NCBI GenBank assembly: GCA_947373105.1
Contig: CANBWK010000017.1
Location: 1 to 36,693 of the forward strand
DNA length: 36,693 bases
Origin: Comamonadaceae bacterium
GTDB taxonomy: Bacteria > Pseudomonadota > Gammaproteobacteria > Burkholderiales > Burkholderiaceae_C
Direction of reading: 5' to 3'
Made by a program: the position numbers and the translations under genes. Below are positions 16,359-24,971 of this stretch, one piece after another; position 1 is the first letter of the stretch, and each line of letters starts with the position of its first letter. The notes beneath the pieces were generated by a model. It searched no databases and was not told where the DNA came from. It saw only the letters and a program-made list of their open reading frames with translations.

Positions 16359-17834
16359 TTAAAAACCGAGTGCTTTAACAATCAATGGGAAAACAGCAAT
16401 GTTTTCCAGATTGCCTTTGAACAAACCTGCGTTCATGCCAATGGCACCCAACCACACATCGCCACCACCGTGGGTTTCACCTTCGGCACCCGTCCGAATG
16501 GCCGCTTCTTGCTGGTAATTGTTCGCGCCTGTGATGGCATCGGTCAGTGGCGTCATGGCCGCTCGGTCGGTGACACGGTTGGGACCATTACCGAAGGCCA
16601 ACACACTGAAGGTGGCACCATCTGCGTCTTTGGCTGGTGTGGTGGGTGTCAACCACTGCTTGAGCACGCCCAAGATGCCTGCATTGGTTGATGTGGTTTT
16701 ACCGGTCAAAGCAGAATACCCTTGCATGACCATGGTGTGGTCGTGGTCGGCAGTCACCACGATCAGGGTATTTTTCAAATCAGGGTCTGTTAATTTGACT
16801 TTGGCAATGGCGGCGGCAATGGCGTTGTCAAAAGCGATGGTGTCTTGCAAAGCACGCTTGGCGTTGGTGGCATGCAGAGCGTGGTCGATCCGGCCACCTT
16901 CCACAACCAGCGTATAGCCATTGTTCTTTTTAGCGGCCAAGATGTCCATGGCCTTGGTGGTCATTTCAGCCAAGCTGGGCTCGACCGCGGGGTTACGGTC
17001 CAGGTCATAAGACATGTGGCCACCAGAGAATGAGGCATCAGCCACACCTTGGTCAAACAAAGCCAAGAGTTTCGTCGTGGCAGTCACTGGAACGGCATTG
17101 AGGCTGCTTAAATCGCTGGCGAATGCGTAGCCTTGGGTCTTCATTTCGTTGATCAGATTGCGGCCATCGGGGCGACCTGCCTTCTCGAGCGCGCTGCCAG
17201 CTGCGTTAAACGGGATGAAGTATTTGCTGTTGCCGCCCATCATGACGTCCACGCCGTTGACCAATGCGTTGTTGTAGCCGGCACCACCGGGGACGGCTTG
17301 GCGTGCGATCTCGTATTCAGCGTTGCGGTTGCACACGTGTGAGAAAGTGGCCGCCGGTGTCGCGTGCGTTAAGCGCGCTGTGGTGACAATGCCCGTGCCC
17401 ATATTTTTGGTTTTGGCCAATTCGAGCAAAGTTTGTACGGGTTTGCCGTTGGTGGCTGTGCAGTTGTTAACGGTGTTGGAAACACCAGATGCGGCGTCTT
17501 TACCGGGGCTGACGGATGTGGTGTCAGAAGACATGGAAATCACGTCTTGGTTCATTTTCACGCCGGTCATGTAAGCGGACATGGAGGGCGCGCTGTCCGT
17601 GACTTGATAGTCCTGGGAAAATGTTTTGATGAATGCCGTTTCGGGCAATTTGTCCATCGTCAGTTCACCTTCTTCGCCGTAGCCGTAAATACGAGCCGCT
17701 GTTTGCACAGTAATGCCCATACCATCACCCAAGAAAAAGATGACATTCTTTTGAGGTGTTTCGCTTGAGGAGCCGCATGCGCTCAGGAGGCCGATCGTGG
17801 CCACTGCAAGCAAAACAGATCGATAGTTTTTCAT
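16359..17834 (-). CDS. phoA: PhoA-family alkaline phosphatase, lipoprotein form
   Basis: Second alkaline phosphatase of the same family (PF00245), 491 residues. It begins with a lipoprotein signal (LLAVATIGLLSAC, Cys20), then NVIFFLGDGMG (Asp37), the nucleophile Ser81 in VTDSAPSMSAYMTG, and metal-site motifs ATPAATFSHVCNR, VVEGGRIDHALHA, TADHDHT and GETHGGGDV. AAGG precedes the ATG by eight bases. It is the first gene of the operon, 53 bases downstream of the best Pho box in the window. Strong similarity along the whole length to the next gene points to tandem duplication, with the copies then diverging in export route (membrane-tethered versus soluble). Confidence 0.95.
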   Translation of the reverse strand: MKNYRSVLLAVATIGLLSACGSSSETPQKNVIFFLGDGMGITVQTAARIYGYGEEGELTMDKLPETAFIKTFSQDYQVTDSAPSMSAYMTGVKMNQDVISMSSDTTSVSPGKDAASGVSNTVNNCTATNGKPVQTLLELAKTKNMGTGIVTTARLTHATPAATFSHVCNRNAEYEIARQAVPGGAGYNNALVNGVDVMMGGNSKYFIPFNAAGSALEKAGRPDGRNLINEMKTQGYAFASDLSSLNAVPVTATTKLLALFDQGVADASFSGGHMSYDLDRNPAVEPSLAEMTTKAMDILAAKKNNGYTLVVEGGRIDHALHATNAKRALQDTIAFDNAIAAAIAKVKLTDPDLKNTLIVVTADHDHTMVMQGYSALTGKTTSTNAGILGVLKQWLTPTTPAKDADGATFSVLAFGNGPNRVTDRAAMTPLTDAITGANNYQQEAAIRTGAEGETHGGGDVWLGAIGMNAGLFKGNLENIAVFPLIVKALGF

Positions 17835-17870
17835 GGTTTACCTTGTTAAAAAATAAGAATTCATGAGCGC

Positions 17871-17904
17871 AATGTAGAGGTGATGAATGAAAGTTTGATG
17901 ACAG
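17871..17904 (-). promoter_or_regulatory. Pho box plus -10 driving the alkaline phosphatase operon
   Basis: Minus strand 17904-17887 reads CTGTCAT-CAAA-CTTTCAT, a perfect pair of PhoB half-sites in 7-4-7 layout. A -10-like TACATT (17876-17871) follows after exactly ten bases, the spacing of PhoB-activated promoters that lack a -35. The first alkaline phosphatase starts 36 bases after that. Confidence 0.9.
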
Positions 17905-17967
17905 ATGCGCTTGAGATTAAAGTTTCACTCGTTTTCAATTGAGAGAGTTACTTCGCGGGTGTTGTCC

Positions 17968-18003
17968 CAAAAAAAACCTGCCGCATTGCTGGGGCAGGTT
18001 TTC
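17968..18003 (-). terminator. Terminator of the second TonB operon
   Basis: On the minus strand AAACCTGCC / GGCAGGTTT form a 9-bp stem with a ~10-base loop, followed by a run of eight T. It lies about 20 bases after the stop of exbB and separates that operon from the alkaline phosphatase promoter. Confidence 0.88.
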
Positions 18004-18020
18004 AAAAAGGTGTTTCGTTC

Positions 18021-18596
18021 CTATAACGTAGTTTGTTTCGACATTTCGAGCAGAGCCAGTTTGGTCTCATCGCCCAATCGTTCAATCCAAGCCAGAAAGG
18101 CGTTGTAAATCACAACACAAATCAATGCTGCACCAATGCCCATGGCTGTCGCCAACAGCGCCGTACCAATGCCGGCGCTCACACCCTGGGGGTCTGAAAT
18201 GCCGGACTTGGCCAATGCGGTGAAAGTGTCAAAAATACCCAAGATCGTTCCCAGCAAGCCCAACAAGGGGGCTGCAGTGACGATGGTGTCGAGCATCCAC
18301 AAGCGTTGCGTTAATTTGTGCTGAACACGAATGTAAGCTTGCTCGGCTGCATCGTCAGCAATTTTTTGAGAGGCTGTCGCATGCAGCCCGTGGGTGAAAG
18401 CCGCCACAATCATGGCACCCACATCGCCCGACCTGAAGTCGGGCAATGCGCGGCGCTCATGCAGTGACTGCAACAGGCTTTGCAATTGGCGATGGGCGTG
18501 GGTATAAAAAATACTCCGTTCGACCGCCAAAAATAAAGCCAAGACCAGCGCCGCGTACAGCAAGTACAACGACGCGTCGTGCATGAAAAGCATCAT
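18021..18596 (-). CDS. exbB: ExbB/TolQ/MotA-family proton channel protein (second set)
   Basis: Inner-membrane channel subunit for the second TonB system, 191 residues. It has an N-terminal helix (SLYLLYAALVLALFLAVERS), a cytoplasmic part, then the family core LDTIVTAAPLLGLLGTILGI and a final helix (ALLATAMGIGAALICVVIYNAFL). ATG 18596 is followed by a second ATG; GAGG lies eight bases upstream. It lies ten bases after the receptor stop and is the last gene of the operon, an unusual order because exbD and tonB come first. It is shorter than, and clearly different from, the ExbB at 2243-2899. Confidence 0.93.
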   Translation of the reverse strand: MMLFMHDASLYLLYAALVLALFLAVERSIFYTHAHRQLQSLLQSLHERRALPDFRSGDVGAMIVAAFTHGLHATASQKIADDAAEQAYIRVQHKLTQRLWMLDTIVTAAPLLGLLGTILGIFDTFTALAKSGISDPQGVSAGIGTALLATAMGIGAALICVVIYNAFLAWIERLGDETKLALLEMSKQTTL

Positions 18597-18606
18597 CCCA
18601 TCAACC

Positions 18607-20985
18607 TCAGAAATCCGAACGCAAAGTCACACTGACGAAACGCGGAGCACCGATGTAATAAGACGGGTTGGAGCCCGCCAAAGTGCCCAAAGGCAAGGCG
18701 CGCACGGTAAATTGCGAACCGCTGGGTGAGGAGATGCGTTGGTAATCGGTGTTGGCCAGGTTGTCCACGTTCAGGCGCACTTCAGGTGTCTTGAAGAAGC
18801 CGGAGCTGGGGAACTTGTAACCGGCTGCCAAATTCAGCAAAGTGTAGCCATCCATTTGCTGGTCGTTGACCAAAGTGGAGAACGCTTTGCCCGTGTATTT
18901 GGCGGTCAATTGACCGAACCAAGGACCTTCTTTGTAGCTCACAGCCATAGCTGCCATCCACTTGGGTGTATCAGGCATGCTCTTGCCAGCAGTTGCTTCT
19001 GTCAAAGTAGAAGACAACTTCAGGTCTTGCTTCATCATGCTTTCGGTATAAGTCATGGAGCCGTACAAAGAGAAGTTCTTGTTCAACTTCTGACCGGCTT
19101 CCAGCTCGATTCCCTTGAGGGTGACATCGCCCACGTTGTAGTCCACCGACAGTGCGGTAGCAGGGTCAAAGGCTGATGCAATGCGGTTCCTGTAGTTGAC
19201 CAAAAACACCGAACCCGACAAGGTGGTGGTGTCGGTTTGCATGCGGTAACCTAAGTCCATGTTGGTCGATGTTTCCATATTGACCGCGGGGTTGCGCAGC
19301 GTGGCGCCTGTCAAGACGCCATTGACCACGGTGCCGCCTTGCAGCAGGTTCTGGAAGCTGAAATTGCCAGGCGCCTTGAAATTTTCTGCCACGTTGAAGA
19401 ACACGGACTTTTGGGTGTCCAGATTGTATTTCACGCCCGCGCTGGGCAAGAACTTGCCATAGCTGCGTTTGATTTGGTAGTCCGCGTCAGAGCGACCTGT
19501 TGCGGAGGTGGATTGTGCGTTGGCGTAGTTGGTGAAGTCACGGTCGATGGTGGAGTTGCGTCCACCGATTTGCAACATCAACTTGTCGTTCATCAAAGCA
19601 ATGGTGTCTTGTGCGTACAAAGAGCTGCCAGTGCTGATGGTTTTCCAGTCACGTGCTTGAAAGGCCTGACCGTCAGGGCGCTGCAAGTAAGCGGATGGAT
19701 TGTCGAGCCAGGTGTTGGAAGAGTTGCCGTTGTTGTCAAAAGCGACACGCGGGCCGGTTTGACGGTGATTGGCACGCTCATACCAGTAGCCCGCATTGAT
19801 GGTGTGGTTGTCAATTCGGTAATTGGCCTTGAAGGTCACGCCGGGTCGGTTGGTTTCGGTCACGCTGCTGCCGTAGGCCAATACTTTGTCCAAAGTATCG
19901 CCATCGCCATTGAGGTCTTTCAAGCGGGTCACGTTGGTGCCGGTGCCGCCTTCAGACAGTAATTGAATTTGACCTCCACCTGTTCCATAGCCATACCAGT
20001 AGTAAGGCTCGGCGCTCAATGTCAGGTCTTTGTTGACTTTGAATTCAGCCTTGCTGGTGAACAGGTAGTTACGGAAGGGGTTGATGTTGAATTTGTAGTA
20101 ACCATCAGCAGGCGACACCTCTGTTTGAGCGGTTCCAGCCACTGCGGTCAGGTGTTGTGGTGCGACGGTGCTGAAGTCAAAGTTGCGACCGTATTGCGCG
20201 ATCTGAGGATTGGTCAGCGCACGAATGTTGTTGTTCAAGGCGTTGTTGTACAACAGGCTGGCGGTCAAAAAAACGTCGGCATTGGGACGAACTTCCACGG
20301 CCATGTCGACGTGGTTACGGTCCGCGCCGCCTGCGCCTTTGAACTTGTCGGCAGTGGCTTTGGAGTAAGAAATGAAGGCTTTTGCATCGCTAGGCCCGAA
20401 TTTACCGGTGTCCAAACGCACAAAAGAACGGCGGTAATTAAGTTGTCCCATGGATTGCGCCGCACGTACACCGAATGTATCTTTAGGGGCGCAAGTGACC
20501 ATGCCAATGTTGCCACCGGTTGCACCCACGTGCGGGGCATCGGTGTCGGTGGAGCCTTGTGTGACGAAGACTTCGCAGAGGTTTTCAGTGTCTGTGTATT
20601 CTTGAGGATAAACAGCAAAGTTACCCGAGTCGTTCACGGGCGCGCCATTGATGGTCATACCCAGCTGGTCACCGGCAAAACCACGTATGCGGATGCCACC
20701 GCCAAAAAGACCTGTGGCGTCTTGGCTGAAGGTGTTGACGCCAGGCAAGATATCAATGATCTGGAAAGCGTTGGCCGTGGGATTGACCTTTTCCATGTAC
20801 TGGCGGTTCACCGAGCTGCGTGCTTTGGGTGTTTCTTCTTGGGTGATCATGCCGGTGTCGGTGCCGCCGGGTTGACCTTCGACATTGATGCGGCCGATAT
20901 CGGTCGACTGTTGAGCCATCAGCATAGGTGCTGTGAAAGCCATGCCGATCAAGAGTGCCAAACGTTGGGGTTTGAAGCGTTTCAT
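18607..20985 (-). CDS. TonB-dependent outer-membrane receptor in a Pho-box operon
   Basis: Outer-membrane receptor of 792 residues. ATG 20985 has GAGGT six bases upstream and starts a signal peptide (RLALLIGMAFTAPMLMAQQ); the upstream in-frame start at 21036 is less likely. A TonB-box-like segment (TDIGRINVEG) is followed by the plug (DILPGVNTFSQD, GGIRIRGFAGDQLGMTINGAPVND, TGGNIGMVTCAPKD) and a barrel ending VSVTLRSDF with terminal Phe. Two plug Cys (ENLCEVF, MVTCAPK) could form a disulfide. It lies between tonB and exbB in one operon behind a well-formed Pho box. The substrate is probably an organic phosphate or a phosphate-bearing polymer (inference). A long antisense open frame overlaps it and is not a gene. 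Confidence 0.95.
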   Translation of the reverse strand: MKRFKPQRLALLIGMAFTAPMLMAQQSTDIGRINVEGQPGGTDTGMITQEETPKARSSVNRQYMEKVNPTANAFQIIDILPGVNTFSQDATGLFGGGIRIRGFAGDQLGMTINGAPVNDSGNFAVYPQEYTDTENLCEVFVTQGSTDTDAPHVGATGGNIGMVTCAPKDTFGVRAAQSMGQLNYRRSFVRLDTGKFGPSDAKAFISYSKATADKFKGAGGADRNHVDMAVEVRPNADVFLTASLLYNNALNNNIRALTNPQIAQYGRNFDFSTVAPQHLTAVAGTAQTEVSPADGYYKFNINPFRNYLFTSKAEFKVNKDLTLSAEPYYWYGYGTGGGQIQLLSEGGTGTNVTRLKDLNGDGDTLDKVLAYGSSVTETNRPGVTFKANYRIDNHTINAGYWYERANHRQTGPRVAFDNNGNSSNTWLDNPSAYLQRPDGQAFQARDWKTISTGSSLYAQDTIALMNDKLMLQIGGRNSTIDRDFTNYANAQSTSATGRSDADYQIKRSYGKFLPSAGVKYNLDTQKSVFFNVAENFKAPGNFSFQNLLQGGTVVNGVLTGATLRNPAVNMETSTNMDLGYRMQTDTTTLSGSVFLVNYRNRIASAFDPATALSVDYNVGDVTLKGIELEAGQKLNKNFSLYGSMTYTESMMKQDLKLSSTLTEATAGKSMPDTPKWMAAMAVSYKEGPWFGQLTAKYTGKAFSTLVNDQQMDGYTLLNLAAGYKFPSSGFFKTPEVRLNVDNLANTDYQRISSPSGSQFTVRALPLGTLAGSNPSYYIGAPRFVSVTLRSDF

Positions 20986-21019
20986 AAAAGACCTCGGTTG
21001 AAGTGGAGTTGCAAAAAAA

Positions 21020-21754
21020 TCAATTGAGCGGGACAAAGTCCAGCGTCACGGTGAAACGGTGTTGGGCTTGACCGGGCCAGCTGCCTTCGGGCCATGGGGT
21101 GTAGCTGGTGCGGCGCACGGTGGACACGGCAGCGTTGTCCAAGAGGATGGAGTTGCTGCTGCCTTCAATGCCCGCGTCTTGCAAATTGCCATTGCGGTTC
21201 AGGACAAACCACACCACGGCCTTGCCAGCGGGGCGCTGCAAACTGGCTTCGCGCCCGGTGGGATAGCGTTTGTTGGCATTGAGCAAGGTGCGGACACTGA
21301 CGACATACGCGTTTTCAATGGCTGCGCTTGAAGGTGGGGGAGGCGGCTTGGCGGGTTCGGCCACGGCTTGAGACACTGCGGGCGCAGCTTGGATGGGCCT
21401 GGTGATCTCGGCCTTGGCGGGTTCGCTGGGTGTCGCTGGCGTTGGTGGCGTCGTGATGGGTGCAACCGGTGATGGCACTGCCAACACGGCGGGTGGGTTG
21501 GAAAGAACCGGCGTGGGTTTGCTGGGCGTCAGCACGGGCTTGGGGGGCTGCAAAGGCGTTGCTGGGGCGGGTGGTTGAATTAGCGGCCTGACCGGTTCAG
21601 GCGTTAACAGGCTCAGCTCCATCGGCTCTTCAGACAGACTGCGCTGTACCGGTACGATGGATTGAGTCATCAGCCAGATCACAGCCACCATGCACAGAGA
21701 CACCGCGCTGGAAACGTTGTGCCTTTGGTCATTGAGCCGATCCACCCACATCAT
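21020..21754 (-). CDS. tonB: TonB-family energy transducer (second set)
   Basis: 244 residues with an N-terminal membrane anchor (AVSLCMVAVIWLMTQSIVPV), a long Pro/Ala/Thr-rich spacer (PPAPATPLQPPKPVLTPSKP and following) and a C-terminal TonB-like domain (YVVSVRTLLNANKRYPTGRE, GKAVVWFVLNRNGNLQDAGIEGSSNSILLDNAAV, HRFTVTLDFVPL). The ATGATG start overlaps the exbD stop, so the two are translationally coupled. The spacer is Ala/Thr-rich rather than Lys/Glu-rich as in the TonB at 3293-4009, so the two transducers are not recent copies. It should serve the receptor that follows. Confidence 0.9.
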   Translation of the reverse strand: MMWVDRLNDQRHNVSSAVSLCMVAVIWLMTQSIVPVQRSLSEEPMELSLLTPEPVRPLIQPPAPATPLQPPKPVLTPSKPTPVLSNPPAVLAVPSPVAPITTPPTPATPSEPAKAEITRPIQAAPAVSQAVAEPAKPPPPPSSAAIENAYVVSVRTLLNANKRYPTGREASLQRPAGKAVVWFVLNRNGNLQDAGIEGSSNSILLDNAAVSTVRRTSYTPWPEGSWPGQAQHRFTVTLDFVPLN

Positions 21755-22164
21755 TTGCGCTCGCGGGCGGCCAAGGCGACTTTGCCCAAACCGGCAGCCT
21801 TGATGGCGTCCATCACGTCGACCAAGGTCTGGACTTCTGCGCCTTTGTCGCTGTTGACGATGACGGCGATTTGCTCTGCGGCACTGGCTTTGGCTTTGAT
21901 GGCGCTGACCAAGCGGTTCAATTCGACAGCCTGGCCATCCAATTGAATCAAGCCTTCACGGCCTAAGGTCACCACCACTTGTTTGTCAGGCGTCTTCAGG
22001 TTTTGCGCTTGTGATGAATTGGGCTGTTGGGTTTTGATGCCCAACGCGGGGATCACGTTGACACTGATCAATACAAAAAAGACCAGCAGAAACATCATCA
22101 CATCGATCATGGGAATGATTTCGATGCGTGCTTTTTTTCGAGGAGTCTGCTGCCACTGTCGCAT
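21751..22164 (-). CDS. exbD: ExbD/TolR-family biopolymer transport protein (second set)
   Basis: 137 residues. The N-terminal signature KKARIEIIPMIDVMMFLLVFFV carries the essential membrane Asp; the periplasmic domain follows (LIQLDGQAVELNRLVSAIKA, IAVIVNSDKGAEVQTLVDVMDAIKAAGL). It is the first gene of the exbD-tonB-receptor-exbB operon. The start lies 44 bases after a candidate Pho box. The order, with exbD leading and exbB last, differs from the first TonB operon in this window. Confidence 0.93.
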   Translation of the reverse strand: MRQWQQTPRKKARIEIIPMIDVMMFLLVFFVLISVNVIPALGIKTQQPNSSQAQNLKTPDKQVVVTLGREGLIQLDGQAVELNRLVSAIKAKASAAEQIAVIVNSDKGAEVQTLVDVMDAIKAAGLGKVALAARERK

Positions 22165-22192
22165 GGATAAATTGCCTGTTAATCAACATGAC

Positions 22193-22226
22193 AATTTAAG
22201 ATTTTTCAATGACATTCTGATGAATC
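22193..22226 (-). promoter_or_regulatory. Pho box plus -10 driving the second TonB operon
   Basis: Minus strand 22226-22209 reads GATTCAT-CAGA-ATGTCAT (7-4-7), each unit one or two mismatches from the PhoB consensus. A good -10, TAAATT (22198-22193), lies exactly ten bases downstream. A further TGTCAT lies about two helical turns away. exbD starts 28 bases after the -10. Confidence 0.7.
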
Positions 22227-22289
22227 AAGCGGCTTTCAGGCACATTGTTGCAGAGCAGCAACCTCTGATTACTCCAATTGATGGGTGAA

Positions 22290-24053
22290 TTAATACAGGC
22301 GTATTCGATCTGTTGATGGCGGTGTCAGACCCGGATTTTTGGCCAGATAGTCGGTCAAGGCATCCACATCCAGATCACCCCCCAAAACATCTGTGCCGCG
22401 ATTGAAGACAGAAAAAGCATCGCCCCCTGTGGCTAAGAAACTGTTCATGGTCACGCGGTAAGGCGTATTCATCTGCAAAGCTTGGCCCTTGATGCGGATG
22501 TCTGAAACGCGCTGTCCGACGGGTTGTTTCAAATCGACTTGGTAAGTCAGTTGGGCTGATGGGAACAAAACGCGTGGCCTGTCTTGGCGGTACTGAGATT
22601 CGAGCAGTTCTTTGACCAGTTGGCCGGTGAAAGTTTTAACCGTCAGCGTATTTCCAAACGGTTGAATGCTGAACAGTTGACCGTAATTCACCGCGCCACC
22701 GCCTGGCGGCACGATCAAATCTGCTCTGACACCACCGGGGTTCATCAATGCAAAATCTGCTGCGCCTTTATCCACAGGCGCCGTGGCTGCCCATTGGGCA
22801 TCGGCAATCAGATTGCCCAGAGCCGTTTCGCCGGAGGGGGTGTTTGCGCGTGTGATCGATTGGGGTAAATAGGCGATTTGACGCGCAGCCTGCTCGGCCG
22901 ATGCGGCCTTGTAGGTGGCCACGATGCGCGCAACTTCAGTGTGAGGAGTGAACTGAGGTAACTGGGTTGTAGGGACAACGCGCACACCGGCCGCGTTGGT
23001 AAAGGTTTCGCTTTGGATGATCAGGTTGTAAGCTGACTTGCGGGTCACTTTGCGCTGCAGTGCATCCACCTCCAGTTCGATGTGTGTCAGCAGCGTGCCG
23101 TATTGCCCGGCGCTGGTCAGTAAAAAAGGTTTGGCTGGATTGAATTTCTGGTAGTTACAGGCGTAAGCCCGGTGGGTGTGACCCGAGACGATCACATCAA
23201 ATGCGGTATCTAATTGATTCAGGATGGGGATGATGTCACCGGTCAGACCAGGGCAGTTGGGGTCGTTGGGTCCGCCTTGTACCGTGCCGCCTTCATGGAT
23301 CACCAAGACCAGTGCAGAGACTCCTTGCGCTTTCAGGATGGGGACTAAGGCATTGGCAGTTTGCGCTTCGGATTCAAATTGAACACCTTTCACGCCTTCA
23401 GGGGTGACCATCTGGGGGGTGCCCTTGAGGGTCATGCCAACGAAACCAACCTTGACCTCATGTCCGCCTTGTTTGAATGATTTGATGCCGTAGGCAGGGA
23501 ACAAGGTCTGACCATTTTCTTTTTTGACATTGGCTGCTAAAAATTCGAAATTGGCGCCAGGAAAGGCGGCATTGACCAGACAGGGCTTGAGCCGGGTGTA
23601 TTGTTGGCAACCCCCTTGACGCATACGTTGGAGCTCGGCGACGCCCTTGTCAAATTCATGGTTACCAACAGCATTGAAATCAATCCCGATGGCGTTGACG
23701 GCTTCAATGGTTGGCTCGTCCAAAAAAAGAGCCGAAATCAAAGGTGTGGCGCCTATCATGTCGCCTGCTGATACCACCGCATGCAATGGGTTCTTTGCTT
23801 TAAGTTGTTGTATTGCAGAGGCCAAATAGGCGACGCCGCCTGCTGGAACCTGAATGGAATTCTGATTAAGTTGTTCACGAATTGCCAATTGAGATGGCTC
23901 CAAATGCCCGTGTAAATCATTGAATGCCATCAGACTGATGTGCATCACCGCATCTGTCGGCTGATTGCGAATGTGCGTGCACGCGACAAGCCCTAAGGAC
24001 AGCGAAAGAACAACAAAAATAGATTTGAAAAAGCGAATGCCTAGGTAATTCAT
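22290..24053 (-). CDS. 5'-nucleotidase/UshA-type bifunctional metallophosphatase lipoprotein
   Basis: Periplasmic 5'-nucleotidase of 587 residues, which would strip phosphate from nucleotides. ATG 24053 opens a lipoprotein signal (SIFVVLSLSLGLVAC, Cys25). The catalytic metallophosphoesterase domain shows LMAFNDLHGHLEP, VSAGDMIGATP, FNAVGNHEFDKG, VIHEGG and VIVSGHTHRAY. The C-terminal nucleotide-binding domain (PF02872 type) shows ETALGNLIADAQ, NPGGVRADL and QPFGNTLTV. The start overlaps the psd stop (ATGA), so it is translated from the same message as phosphatidylserine decarboxylase, an unusual pairing of nucleotide scavenging with phospholipid synthesis. Confidence 0.92.
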   Translation of the reverse strand: MNYLGIRFFKSIFVVLSLSLGLVACTHIRNQPTDAVMHISLMAFNDLHGHLEPSQLAIREQLNQNSIQVPAGGVAYLASAIQQLKAKNPLHAVVSAGDMIGATPLISALFLDEPTIEAVNAIGIDFNAVGNHEFDKGVAELQRMRQGGCQQYTRLKPCLVNAAFPGANFEFLAANVKKENGQTLFPAYGIKSFKQGGHEVKVGFVGMTLKGTPQMVTPEGVKGVQFESEAQTANALVPILKAQGVSALVLVIHEGGTVQGGPNDPNCPGLTGDIIPILNQLDTAFDVIVSGHTHRAYACNYQKFNPAKPFLLTSAGQYGTLLTHIELEVDALQRKVTRKSAYNLIIQSETFTNAAGVRVVPTTQLPQFTPHTEVARIVATYKAASAEQAARQIAYLPQSITRANTPSGETALGNLIADAQWAATAPVDKGAADFALMNPGGVRADLIVPPGGGAVNYGQLFSIQPFGNTLTVKTFTGQLVKELLESQYRQDRPRVLFPSAQLTYQVDLKQPVGQRVSDIRIKGQALQMNTPYRVTMNSFLATGGDAFSVFNRGTDVLGGDLDVDALTDYLAKNPGLTPPSTDRIRLY

Positions 24054-24928
24054 GGCGTTCTTTCTATGAGTGCTTGTCCCATTTGTATGCGTTGACCTGT
24101 TGCAATGCCACTTGCCAATTGGAAGCCTGTTGGGACAAAAACCAAAATGGTCGAGCCGTGCTGGAACCATCCCATTTCTTGCCCTTTGGCTAATGGAAAA
24201 TGACAGGGTATTTCATTTGGCCCTCTGTAGTCCAAGTGCAAAAGTAAATTGATGGCGTGAAGTCGCAGACTGGCCACCAAAATAGCTGCAACAGGCACAA
24301 TGACGAAGGGCGTTCCATCCTGCAAACGCAAGGAAAGCACGGCACGTTCATTTTTGCAAAACAAGCGCTCCACCCGTTTGAGAGCAATCGGATTGACGTT
24401 CCATGTGTCGCCTGCAATGTGCGTCACGTGCTCCAGCGTGGCATTTGCGGGGGCATGAAAGCGGTGGTACATGCTGGAGGTCAAACGGAGGGTGACATAG
24501 GTGCCATTTTTCAATGAGTGAACCAGCTCGCCGGTTCGAGGCGTGAAGCCCATCAGGCTGCCCAGTGTGTAAGGAAATCCTTTGGCTTGAATGACTTGCG
24601 TGGCTTCAATTGTTCCACAGGCACCCACAATGGCATCGCAGGGGCTGCTCAAGATGTCTTCCCGCATGTCAATGGTGCGAGCACCTGGTTTGAGTTCGCG
24701 CGTAAAGCAGTCATGCATGCTTTCAAAATGTGTTTTTTGGGCCTCACTCAAATCCAGATCGGAAAATAATTTCCAGATACCAATAGATGCATCTCTGATC
24801 CATGGGTTTTTGATTTGACTCCACCAACCCATGAAGCGGGTCAGCGTCATTCTGGGAATACGATTGGTCAACAAGAAGTTCAGATCCTCTTGGGCTGTCA
24901 GTCTTTGAATGAAATTCTTCATATTCAT
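24050..24928 (-). CDS. psd: Phosphatidylserine decarboxylase-family protein
   Basis: Membrane-associated enzyme that converts phosphatidylserine to phosphatidylethanolamine, 292 residues. Self-cleaving pyruvoyl family: Asp98 in SSPCDAIVG, His155/His158 in MYHRFHAP and the cleavage Ser259 in QHGSTILVF match the Asp-His-Ser maturation triad. N-terminal part: FLLTNRIPRMTLTRFMGW, DCFTRELKPGAR. Starts at ATG 24928 or 24922; neither has a clear Shine-Dalgarno. The 5'-nucleotidase follows by an ATGA overlap. The 5' end lies head to head with a class III aminotransferase gene with almost no room for a promoter. A second, housekeeping Psd elsewhere in the genome is possible; I cannot tell from this window. 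Confidence 0.9.
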   Translation of the reverse strand: MNMKNFIQRLTAQEDLNFLLTNRIPRMTLTRFMGWWSQIKNPWIRDASIGIWKLFSDLDLSEAQKTHFESMHDCFTRELKPGARTIDMREDILSSPCDAIVGACGTIEATQVIQAKGFPYTLGSLMGFTPRTGELVHSLKNGTYVTLRLTSSMYHRFHAPANATLEHVTHIAGDTWNVNPIALKRVERLFCKNERAVLSLRLQDGTPFVIVPVAAILVASLRLHAINLLLHLDYRGPNEIPCHFPLAKGQEMGWFQHGSTILVFVPTGFQLASGIATGQRIQMGQALIERTP

Positions 24929-24971
24929 TGTTTTGTCACGTAATTTAAATAAAACAAGGGCTTGTCCACTT

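Noticed and set aside
15145-16362. Two plus-strand open frames (205 and 188 codons) opposite an alkaline phosphatase
   Set aside because: They mirror the conserved phosphatase codons and lack ribosome binding sites; the minus-strand gene explains the region.
19963-21027. Long plus-strand open frame (354 codons) opposite the second TonB receptor
   Set aside because: It lies wholly antisense to a receptor with clear motifs, has low-complexity Val/Gly/His composition typical of reverse-complement frames, and has no ribosome binding site or recognisable domain.
22244-22260. GTTGC/GCAAC hairpin downstream of the 5'-nucleotidase
   Set aside because: Only a 5-bp stem and no T-run; too weak to call as a terminator.
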